DNA of 64,000 nucleotides. It comes from an uncultured Clostridia bacterium. Lineage in GTDB: Bacteria; Bacillota; Clostridia; Christensenellales; Borkfalkiaceae. This document shows, one piece after another, positions 8,898 to 16,252 of the stretch. The stretch lies in the NCBI GenBank assembly GCA_934271275.1, contig CAKQRD010000008.1, forward strand, positions 65,159 through 129,158, written 5' to 3'. A program made the translations under genes and the position numbers. The notes under the pieces were generated by a model. It searched no databases, had not been told where the DNA came from, and worked only from the letters and a program-made list of their open reading frames with translations. Each line of letters opens with the position of its first letter. Within the stretch, counting starts at the first letter, position 1.

Positions 8898-10409
8898 ATG
8901 CCATTTGAACCTGTGTTTGAAACAATCACCCTCTGCAAAAGAAAAGGCGCGGCGACCGATCGCATTAAAGTCGAATGCAGGACGGAAGCTCCCGCGGAGT
9001 CGGTCGCAAAAATTCTGAACGTATCCGCCTGCGTTTCGGTCTCGGGCGCGAACGCCGCGGCGGGAAAGCTCGGCTACGGCGGAACGATAACCTTTTTCGT
9101 CTGCTACGAGGACGCGGAAGGCGCGGTGAGAAAGTGCGAGTGCGGCGCGGAATTTACGGGGAACGTAGAAAGCGACAAAGTTACCGAAACCACGCGCGCG
9201 AGAACGTGCGGAAAGGTAGTTAAAACCGAAGCCTCGCTCGCGGGAGTAAAGCTGTCCGTTACCGCTACGGTGGAAATTTGCGCGGAGCTTTTCGAGTGCG
9301 CAAGTCTTTCCGCGCTTAAAGGCGGGAGCGATTTGATAACCGAAACGCACGAAGTATCCTTTGCGAAAAGCTACGGTCAGCGCGAAACGGTTTATCCGCT
9401 CGAAGACGAGTACGAGCTGAATTACCGTGCGGACGAGGTTTTGGAGCATCGCGCGGAAGCCGCGGTCACTTCCGTACAATGCGGCGTAGGCAGCATAATC
9501 GTGGACGGCGAAGCGTATATTTCCGCCATTTTCTTGCAATCGGGCGAGAAAAAGGATATAATAAGAGAAAACAGAACCGTACCTTTCCGCATAGAAATAG
9601 AGTGCGAAGACGCTATGCCCGCGTTTTCCGCGACGGCGAGAGTGCAGGTGCGTTCGCTTAAAACGGACGTGAACGTAGACGAGGAGCGCGGCGTGTCGCA
9701 GGTAGTATGCGCGGTCTCGTTAAAGGCTTCGGGCGAAGCGTTTTCGGAAGAAACTGCGGAAATCACCGAGGACGCGTTCAGCTTAAAAGAAGAACTCGAT
9801 TTAAGCCGCGTGGAAGAGGAAAGCGTTTTCGAGTGCGAAATTCGTAGCGCGACGGTGCGCGCGGGCGGCAGAGCGAGCATAGAAGAAATCCCCGCGCGGG
9901 CGTACGTTCTCGCGGCTTGCGGAGAAAACGCGGAAATCGTGGAGAGCGGGTATTCCGACGGGGTAATCAAGGTCACGGGCGTGCTTTCTATGACGGGGCT
10001 GTATTGCGACTCGGAGGGGAAAACCTTTTCGAGAAAGGCGGAAGTGCCGTTCGAGACTTCGCTTGAAATTCAGCTCGAAGAAAACGAGGAGTACGATATT
10101 TCCGTATCGGCAACCCGCGCCGTGATGCGCGACGTTTCGCTTATAGAAGCGGATATAGAAGCCGAACTCGTGTTCACCGTTTACCCGAGAAAACGCCGTA
10201 AAATAACCTGCATAAACGCGGCGAAGGCGACGGGCGAAAAGGCGGAAACGGACGCCGCGATAAGCGTTTATATCCCGACGAAGGGCGAGGAGCTTTGGTC
10301 TCTGGCAAAAAGGCTCAACGTTGCGCCCGATAATCTCGTCGCGACGAATAAAGAACTTGAATTTCCGCTTTCGGGCGAGGAAAGAATAGTCGTTTACCGC
10401 CAAAAGTAA
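8898..10409 (+). CDS. DUF3794 (SPOCS) domain protein with C-terminal LysM
   Basis: A 503-aa protein with tandem DUF3794-type beta-rich segments (about residues 30-160 and 175-440) and a C-terminal LysM-like domain (SVYIPTKGEELWSLAKRLN, about residues 450-500). DUF3794/LysM proteins are known from spore-forming Clostridia and resemble SpoVID/CotE-associated morphogenetic proteins, where LysM binds peptidoglycan or spore surface layers. Start set at the ATG preceded by AAAGGAGGA; an upstream in-frame ATG at 8844 lacks a site. Together with spoIIID it supports an endospore-former. Role in coat or cortex assembly is inference. Confidence 0.85.
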   Translation: MPFEPVFETITLCKRKGAATDRIKVECRTEAPAESVAKILNVSACVSVSGANAAAGKLGYGGTITFFVCYEDAEGAVRKCECGAEFTGNVESDKVTETTRARTCGKVVKTEASLAGVKLSVTATVEICAELFECASLSALKGGSDLITETHEVSFAKSYGQRETVYPLEDEYELNYRADEVLEHRAEAAVTSVQCGVGSIIVDGEAYISAIFLQSGEKKDIIRENRTVPFRIEIECEDAMPAFSATARVQVRSLKTDVNVDEERGVSQVVCAVSLKASGEAFSEETAEITEDAFSLKEELDLSRVEEESVFECEIRSATVRAGGRASIEEIPARAYVLAACGENAEIVESGYSDGVIKVTGVLSMTGLYCDSEGKTFSRKAEVPFETSLEIQLEENEEYDISVSATRAVMRDVSLIEADIEAELVFTVYPRKRRKITCINAAKATGEKAETDAAISVYIPTKGEELWSLAKRLNVAPDNLVATNKELEFPLSGEERIVVYRQK

Positions 10410-10497
10410 GACGGTATGTAAAAAGTAAAATCGTCCGCGACGGGCAGGTCAAAGCCGTGCGGAATCACGATTAAAGGATAAGCGCATACCCCGTTGC

Positions 10498-10597
10498 GTC
10501 ATCCTGAGACTTGCTTGCAGAGACAATCCCGCGAAGGATCTCAAAAGTTTCTTTCGTGCAGAGATTCTTCGTAAGAAGAAGCATGGCTCGGAATGAC
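10498..10597. repeat. GTCATTCTGAG-type terminal inverted repeat element, copy 1
   Basis: Ends gtcatcctgag (10498-10508) and ctcggaatgac (10587-10597) are inverted, with an inner inverted pair (aggatctc / gagattctt). It lies between the DUF3794 gene and ispE and creates a spurious in-frame extension of ispE. Related copies are at 13656, 23018 and 46861. Confidence 0.8.
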
Positions 10598-10672
10598 GAC
10601 GTGAGGGGCGTGCAGAATGACAACGGGGGAATAAAAGACGGATGCAACGTCACGTTGCCACAGGAAAAACCT

Positions 10673-11548
10673 ATGAGAAGCAAGGTGAAAATTCCCGCAA
10701 AAATAAACCTTACCCTCGATATAGTCGGGGCGGAAAACGGGTTTCATAAGCTTAAATCTCTCGTAACGTCGGCGAATATCTTCGACGTCGTTACGCTTTT
10801 AAAAAGAAAGGACGATAAAATAACCGTCAGATTCACGGGGCTTCCCGCGGGCGTTTCTGGGGAAGCGAGCCACGCAAAAAAAGCCGCGCTCGCTTTTACG
10901 GGAAGCTTTTCCGTTCGCGGCGCGGATATAACGATAAAAAGGAATATTCCCGCGGGCGGCGGACTCGGCGGTTCTTCTGCGGACGCGGCGGGCGTTCTGC
11001 TCGGCATGAAAAAGCTGTACCTTCGCGAAATAATTGCCCGCACGGGCTTAACGGAAAGGGAAATCGACGGTAAAATCGAGAAAATAGCGAACTCGCTCGG
11101 GAGCGACACGGCGTATATGCTTCGCGGCGGGTACGCGGTGCTTTCGGGAAGGGGCGAAATAATAGACAGATGCCTTGCGGAATTAAAGCTTTATTTTCTG
11201 ATTATCGCGGGAACGGACGGCGTTTCTTCGGCGGCGGCTTATAAAAAGTACGACGAAATCGGCAAAAAATACCCTCCGCACACGACGGAAGCGGCGCGCG
11301 CGTACTTTGCGGGCGAAACGAAAGAGCTTGCGGAGCTATTGAAAAACGACCTTTATCCCGCGGCTTCCGAAATCCTGCCCGAAATAAAGAATTCGCTCGG
11401 GAAGCTTGAAAAATTCGGCGCGGCATCTATGACGGGCAGCGGCTCGGCGGTGTTCGGACTTTACGAAAACAAAAAAGAAAGGGATTTCGCGTATAAAATT
11501 CTTAAACGCGAGTACGGAAAGAGGCTTATAAAAGCGGAAACGATATAG
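10673..11548 (+). CDS. ispE: 4-diphosphocytidyl-2-C-methyl-D-erythritol kinase
   Basis: A 291-aa GHMP-superfamily kinase that phosphorylates CDP-methylerythritol in the MEP isoprenoid pathway. It begins with the family N-terminus MRSKVKIPAKINLTLDIVG; the ATP-binding motif PAGGGLGGSSADAAGVL is at about residues 90-106 and the C-terminal GHMP motif SMTGSGSAVFGLY at about residues 254-266. The frame runs upstream to 10511, but that part is translated repeat DNA; the ATG at 10673 has AGGA upstream. dxs, the first MEP enzyme, is at 57.4 kb. A hairpin terminator follows. Confidence 0.93.
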   Translation: MRSKVKIPAKINLTLDIVGAENGFHKLKSLVTSANIFDVVTLLKRKDDKITVRFTGLPAGVSGEASHAKKAALAFTGSFSVRGADITIKRNIPAGGGLGGSSADAAGVLLGMKKLYLREIIARTGLTEREIDGKIEKIANSLGSDTAYMLRGGYAVLSGRGEIIDRCLAELKLYFLIIAGTDGVSSAAAYKKYDEIGKKYPPHTTEAARAYFAGETKELAELLKNDLYPAASEILPEIKNSLGKLEKFGAASMTGSGSAVFGLYENKKERDFAYKILKREYGKRLIKAETI

Positions 11549-11580
11549 CTTAAACAAAAAACGAATGTAATCAAGAAGAG

Positions 11581-11627
11581 GCTTTTGCTACCGAAAAGCT
11601 GTTTTTTCGGCGGCAAAAGCTTTCGTT
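11581..11627 (+). terminator. Terminator after ispE
   Basis: gcttttgc-ta-ccgaaaa (11581-11597) pairs with ttttcgg-cg-gcaaaagc (11604-11620), followed by tttcgttt. The 309-bp ispE-pckA gap also holds a TATAAT at 11747-11752 (no clear -35) and a roughly 100-nt pckA leader without a structure I can name. Confidence 0.7.
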
Positions 11628-11857
11628 TAGAAAAAAAGGATACCGTTACGGTAAGAAAATGCAAAAAAGTTTTTGCTTAACGAAAATAATTTTAAAAAAA
11701 TATCGAAAAATCTCGTAAAACCGCTTTTCTTTTTTAAAAAATAATGTATAATAGTATGCGTGAAAGGTTGGCAAAATTCCGAAACGGCGTTTTGACTTTC
11801 GCCCAAAAAAGCTAAATCGACCGTTAAAACGGTTAAAAAAACATAGAGAGGTATGTT

Positions 11858-13468
11858 ATGAAGAAAATTGATTTGAGCAAGTACGGCATTACGGGTACGA
11901 CCGAAATCGTTTACAATCCTTCTTACGAAATGCTTTTCGCAGAAGAAACCAAACCCGAACTCGAAGGCTACGAAAAAGGACAGGTCAGCGAACTCGGCGC
12001 GGTCAACGTTATGACGGGTATTTATACCGGTCGTTCGCCCAAAGATAAATTCATCGTTAAGGACGAAAATTCCGAAAACACCGTCTGGTGGACTTCGGAA
12101 GGTTATAAAAACGACAACCACCCCGCCACCGAAGAGGCGTGGAAGGCTGTTAAAGATATCGCTATAAAAGAACTTTCCGACAAGCGTCTTTTCGTAGTGG
12201 ACGCTTTCTGCGGCGCGAACAAAGATACGCGTATGGCTATCCGCTTCATCGTGGAGGTTGCCTGGCAGGCGCATTTCGTTACGAATATGTTCATTAAACC
12301 CACCGCGGAAGAGCTTGAAAATTTTGAACCCGATTTCGTGGTTTACAACGCTTCCAAGGCGAAGGTAGAAAACTATAAAGAACTCGGACTCAACAGCGAA
12401 ACGGCGGTTATGTTCAACATCACCAGCCGCGAACAGGTTATCGTCAACACCTGGTATGGCGGCGAGATGAAGAAGGGTATGTTCTCTATGATGAACTATT
12501 ACCTCCCGCTCAAAGGCATCGCTTCTATGCACTGCTCCGCAAACACCGATATGGAGGGCAAAAACACCGCTATCTTCTTCGGACTTTCCGGAACGGGCAA
12601 AACCACTCTTTCCACCGATCCGAAGAGACTTCTCATCGGCGACGACGAACACGGTTGGGACGACAACGGCGTGTTCAACTTCGAGGGCGGCTGCTACGCG
12701 AAGGTTATCAACCTCGACAAGGATTCCGAACCCGACATTTACAACGCTATAAGAAGAGACGCGCTTCTCGAAAACGTTACCCTCGACAAGGACGGCAAGA
12801 TAGATTTTGCGGATAAGAGCGTAACGGAGAACACCCGCGTATCCTATCCTATCGACCATATCAAGAATATAGTTCGTCCTGTTTCGGCTGCTCCCGCGGC
12901 AAAGAACGTTATATTCCTTTCGGCGGACGCGTTCGGCGTGCTTCCTCCCGTATCCGTTCTCACCCCCGAACAGACGCAGTACTACTTCCTTTCGGGCTTC
13001 ACCGCGAAGCTTGCGGGTACCGAGCGCGGCATAACCGAACCCACCCCGACCTTCTCGGCTTGCTTCGGTCAGGCGTTCCTCGAACTCCACCCCACCAAGT
13101 ATGCGGAAGAACTCGTTAAGAAGATGGAAAAGAGCGGCGCGAAAGCTTACCTTGTCAACACCGGTTGGAACGGCACGGGCAAGCGTATCTCCATAAAGGA
13201 TACCCGCGGAATCATCGACGCGATACTTTCGGGCGAAATCGAGAAAGCTCCCACCAAAAAGATTCCGTACTTTAACTTTGAAGTACCCACCGAACTCGCG
13301 GGAGTCGACAAGAACATTCTCGATCCGAGAGACACCTATGCGGACGCTTCTGTATGGGAAGAAAAGGCGAAAGACCTTGCGGGAAGATTTATCAAGAACT
13401 TCGCGAAGTACGAAACGAACGAAGCGGGCAAAGCGCTCGTTGCGGCAGGTCCCGTCCTCGAAAAATAA
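11858..13468 (+). CDS. pckA: Phosphoenolpyruvate carboxykinase (ATP)
   Basis: A 536-aa cytoplasmic enzyme interconverting oxaloacetate plus ATP and phosphoenolpyruvate, CO2 and ADP; in anaerobes it often runs toward oxaloacetate. Characteristic motifs are the PEPCK P-loop GLSGTGKTTLSTDP (about residues 243-256), the metal-binding DDEHGWDDNGVFNFEGGCYA just after it, and TGRSPKDKFIV near the N-terminus. Length fits the ATP-type family. AGAGAGG precedes the ATG. It is alone between terminators. Confidence 0.97.
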   Translation: MKKIDLSKYGITGTTEIVYNPSYEMLFAEETKPELEGYEKGQVSELGAVNVMTGIYTGRSPKDKFIVKDENSENTVWWTSEGYKNDNHPATEEAWKAVKDIAIKELSDKRLFVVDAFCGANKDTRMAIRFIVEVAWQAHFVTNMFIKPTAEELENFEPDFVVYNASKAKVENYKELGLNSETAVMFNITSREQVIVNTWYGGEMKKGMFSMMNYYLPLKGIASMHCSANTDMEGKNTAIFFGLSGTGKTTLSTDPKRLLIGDDEHGWDDNGVFNFEGGCYAKVINLDKDSEPDIYNAIRRDALLENVTLDKDGKIDFADKSVTENTRVSYPIDHIKNIVRPVSAAPAAKNVIFLSADAFGVLPPVSVLTPEQTQYYFLSGFTAKLAGTERGITEPTPTFSACFGQAFLELHPTKYAEELVKKMEKSGAKAYLVNTGWNGTGKRISIKDTRGIIDAILSGEIEKAPTKKIPYFNFEVPTELAGVDKNILDPRDTYADASVWEEKAKDLAGRFIKNFAKYETNEAGKALVAAGPVLEK

Positions 13469-13506
13469 TTTAATAAAAATCACGACCGCTTTTAACGGCG
13501 GCAAAA

Positions 13507-13551
13507 AAGAGGAAGAAACGGAAATTTTCCGTTTCTTCCTCTTTTTTTATG
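13507..13551 (+). terminator. Terminator after pckA
   Basis: A long perfect hairpin (aaagaggaagaaacggaaa pairing with its complement through about 13548) followed by a T tract. Confidence 0.88.
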
Positions 13552-13655
13552 CGATTTGTTGCGGTTTGAACGGTATTTATAATTTATAATTTCGCCGTTA
13601 CGCCAAAACCGCGGGGAAAATTGCGGGTGAATGATTTTAACGGATAGTAAATTCT

Positions 13656-13761
13656 GTCATTCTGAGTTTTGCTTTCCTGACGGACTTACGAAGAATCTAA
13701 AAAGCTACTTGCGCGTGGAGATTCTTCGATAGCAATGGCAAGGGGATAGGCTCAGAATGAC
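13656..13761. repeat. GTCATTCTGAG terminal inverted repeat element, copy 2
   Basis: Perfect 11-bp termini gtcattctgag (13656-13666) and ctcagaatgac (13751-13761), with the inner pair gaagaatct / agattcttc. Apart from this repeat, the ncRNA promoter and the ncRNA, I see nothing else in 13552-14157. Confidence 0.85.
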
Positions 13762-13879
13762 AATAAGGGGGCGGGGCGGAGACTCTTCGAGAGAGAGGGG
13801 GAGGAGGCTTTTGCGGTATATGAAACACGGGCGTAGCGAAGAAGTATTTTCTTTTCGGAGAATATAGCATAAAAAACGC

Positions 13880-13908
13880 TTGCAATGCAAAATTTTTTGT
13901 GCTATATT
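13880..13908 (+). promoter_or_regulatory. Promoter of structured RNA copy A
   Basis: TTGCAA (13880-13885), exactly 17 bp, TATATT (13903-13908). The predicted start at about 13915 coincides with the first base of the closing helix. Confidence 0.8.
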
Positions 13909-13914
13909 ATCTAT

Positions 13915-14114
13915 GCTAAACTAACTTAATATAATGGGCGAATAGGGGTTTTCTTTTTTTATGGGATAACTCTATTATTTGTGAGTATTGGTTTTTGTTA
14001 AAACACAGATTCCACTTTAACTCGCAAATAGTTTTCCCTATTCCATTTAAAGTTAGTTTAGCGACAATCGGAGTCTGCGTTTTAGTGCGTCAACTTCGGT
14101 TGGCGCATTTTTTA
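13915..14114 (+). ncRNA. Structured RNA, copy A (candidate leader or sRNA, new family)
   Basis: About 200 nt with its own promoter and terminator. Helices seen: P1 13915-13927 with 14050-14062 (13 perfect pairs); P2 13933-13937 with 14043-14047 and 13941-13947 with 14036-14042; P3 13977-13985 with 14021-14029 (one G-U). The apical loop segment 13999-14011 (taaaacacagatt) pairs with tail 14072-14084 (agtctgcgtttta) in 12 of 13 positions, a pseudoknot. A terminator hairpin with a UUCG loop (14086-14094 with 14099-14107) and T tract follows at once. Copy B at 22026-22223 has the same architecture with different helix sequences. It ends 44 nt before the BspA-like gene. It does not match a riboswitch I know. 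Confidence 0.75.
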
Positions 14115-14157
14115 TTTTTGCGCAGGAAAAAATTTTAGAGGAGGCATAGAAAAAACT

Positions 14158-16011
14158 ATGCGGAAGAAAAAGTTGTTGATTTTAGTTGCGATACTCGCGG
14201 CGATCGCGGCAATAGGCACAGTGGTTGTACTTGTGCAGTGTGGGGGGACAGGCGGCGAAAACGGCAACGGCGGCACGGGCGACGGGGGGAAACCTTCGGG
14301 CGATCATACTCACTCGTATATAGAAACGGTTGTAGAACCTACTTGTACCGAAAAAGGCTATACTTTGCATAAATGCTCCTGTGGAGACGAATATAGGGAT
14401 AATGAAACGGAAGCTTTGGGGCATTTATTCGGCGAGTGGAAAACGATAACGCCCGCGACGGAAGAAAAAGACGGAGAAGAAACGAGAGCTTGCACGCGCG
14501 AAAATTGCGATTATACCGAAACGCGCAAAATTCCCGCATTGAATCATACTCACTCATATACGGAAACGGTTGTAGAGCCTACTTGTACCGAAAAGGGTTA
14601 TACCTTACATAAATGTTCTTGCGGAGACGAGTATAAAGATAACGAAACGGAAGCCTTGAGGCATTTGTTCGGCGAATGGCAGGTGACAACGCCTGCAACC
14701 GAAGGTAAAGACGGCGAGGAAACGAGAGCTTGCACGCGCGAAAATTGCGATTATACCGAAACGCGCAAAATTCCCGCGTTAAATCATACCCATTCGTACA
14801 TAGAAACAGTTGTTGAACCGACCTGTACGACAAAAGGCTATATCTTACATAAATGCTCCTGCGGAGACGAGTATAAAGACAACGAAACGCCTGCGTTAGG
14901 ACATAGCTTTAAAAACTACGTTTCTGACGGAAACGCGACTTGCACGGCAGACGGAACAAAAACAGCTAAATGCGACAGATGTGACGAAATAAAAACGATA
15001 ACTGACGAAGGCTCTGCAAAAGGACACGACTATTCTACCGAATGGACGGTAGACGAAGTACCTACTTGCGTTAAAACGGGTATAAAATCTCACCATTGCA
15101 CGCGTTGCGACGCTAAAACGGACGAAACGGAAATTCCGCTTGCCGATCATAATTATGTTGACGGTGTATGTACCGTTTGTGGCGATAAAAAAGTAGAAGA
15201 AGCAACGGGGCTTGAATATACTTTGAGCGACGACGGCACATATTATATCGTCACGGGCATAGGTACGGAGATAAGAACAATTGCGATACCTGCGACTTAT
15301 AACGGTAAGCCGGTCAAAGAAATAGGTGAGAAAGCATTCTATGGTTGCAGTTTGTTCACGAGCGTGACTATCGGAAATTGTGTTACGAGTATAGGAAGTG
15401 ATGCGTTCAGGAATTGCAGTTCGCTCACAGGAGTATATATAACGGATATAGCGGCTTGGTGTAATATCGAGTTTGATGGCGCAAGTAGCAATCCATTATC
15501 TTATGCACATAATTTATATTTAAATAACGAATTAGTAACCGATTTGGTTATTCCCGACAGCGTGACGCGTATAGGTGATCGCGCGTTCTATAATTGCACT
15601 TCGCTCACGGGTATAACTATCCCCGACAGCGTGACGAGTATAGGTAGTGGAGCGTTCAGTGAGTGCAATTATCTTACGAGTATAACTATCCCTGATAGAG
15701 TAACTTCTATAGGCGATAGTGCGTTCTATGGTTGCTGGAGTTTAACGAGTATAACTATTCCGAATAGTGTGACGAGTATAGAATATGAAATGTTCGCTCA
15801 GTGCAGTTCACTCACGAGTATAACAATCCCCGATAGCGTGACTAGTATAGGTAATATGGCGTTCTTGTGGTGCGATTCACTCACGAGTATAATTTTCAAC
15901 GGAACGATAGAGGAATGGAAGAATATAGCAAAAGGAATCTATTGGAGAAGTAATACCGGCGACTTTACCGTACATTGCACGGACGGAAAGTTGACGAAAG
16001 AAGAAGCTTAA
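14158..16011 (+). CDS. BspA-like leucine-rich repeat surface protein
   Basis: A 617-aa exported protein. Residues 7-27 form a hydrophobic signal or anchor, ending VLVQCGG, an imperfect lipobox. A Gly/Asn linker follows. Three copies of an 81-aa Cys-rich repeat (starting near residues 50, 131 and 212, each with HKCSCGDEY and TRENCDYTETR) come next, then a related CxxC-rich segment to about residue 345. From about 350 to 605 there are LRR_5 (BspA) repeats with AFYGCSSLTSITIPDSVTSI-like units of about 23 aa. Such proteins occur on gut Firmicutes surfaces and may bind host or microbial ligands; the ligand is unknown. No LPXTG sorting signal is visible. It lies just downstream of structured RNA copy A. 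Confidence 0.85.
   Translation: MRKKKLLILVAILAAIAAIGTVVVLVQCGGTGGENGNGGTGDGGKPSGDHTHSYIETVVEPTCTEKGYTLHKCSCGDEYRDNETEALGHLFGEWKTITPATEEKDGEETRACTRENCDYTETRKIPALNHTHSYTETVVEPTCTEKGYTLHKCSCGDEYKDNETEALRHLFGEWQVTTPATEGKDGEETRACTRENCDYTETRKIPALNHTHSYIETVVEPTCTTKGYILHKCSCGDEYKDNETPALGHSFKNYVSDGNATCTADGTKTAKCDRCDEIKTITDEGSAKGHDYSTEWTVDEVPTCVKTGIKSHHCTRCDAKTDETEIPLADHNYVDGVCTVCGDKKVEEATGLEYTLSDDGTYYIVTGIGTEIRTIAIPATYNGKPVKEIGEKAFYGCSLFTSVTIGNCVTSIGSDAFRNCSSLTGVYITDIAAWCNIEFDGASSNPLSYAHNLYLNNELVTDLVIPDSVTRIGDRAFYNCTSLTGITIPDSVTSIGSGAFSECNYLTSITIPDRVTSIGDSAFYGCWSLTSITIPNSVTSIEYEMFAQCSSLTSITIPDSVTSIGNMAFLWCDSLTSIIFNGTIEEWKNIAKGIYWRSNTGDFTVHCTDGKLTKEEA
14305..14915 (+). repeat. 243-bp tandem repeat inside BspA-like gene
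   Basis: Units start near 14308, 14551 and 14794 with period 243 bp; the third is partial. They encode an 81-aa Cys-rich module and are in frame, so copy number can vary without frameshift. Confidence 0.9.
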
Positions 16012-16046
16012 AATATTTAGCCAAAGCAAAAGTTTATTTCGAGAGC

Positions 16047-16089
16047 GGGAAGGAGAGAAGCGGGCTTAGTTTCTCTCCTTCCCTTTTTT
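16047..16089 (+). terminator. Terminator after BspA-like gene
   Basis: gggaaggagagaa (16047-16059) pairs with ttctctccttccc (16071-16083), then six T. Confidence 0.88.
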
Positions 16090-16215
16090 CTATCGTCGTT
16101 TACAGTTGTTGCGCTGCTTTTTTCTTACGCCGAAAAAAGATAGCACGGCGCGTGCCGTTTTTTCTGTAATTTTTCTCTTTCTTTTTCGCGGGGGGCGGCA
16201 AAATTTACGATACGC

Positions 16216-16244
16216 TTTACATAACCTTTCTTTTGTGCTAAAAT
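16216..16244 (+). promoter_or_regulatory. Promoter of ABC exporter gene
   Basis: TTTACA (16216-16221), 17 bp, TAAAAT (16239-16244). The ATG begins 8 nt after the -10 box, predicting a 5' leader of about 2 nt and no Shine-Dalgarno. Confidence 0.7.
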
Positions 16245-16252
16245 GTTTCTAT

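Noticed and set aside
10511..10672. In-frame upstream extension of ispE
   Set aside because: The extra 54 codons are translated from a dispersed repeat; ATG 10673 matches the family start and has a ribosome site.
11627..13504. 625-codon open frame antisense to pckA
   Set aside because: It mirrors pckA codon structure on the opposite strand, with no family features or ribosome site. High-GC third positions produce many such frames here.
13697..13890. Two overlapping minus-strand frames of about 61 codons
   Set aside because: They translate a GTCATTCTGAG element and flanking DNA; no start site or homology.
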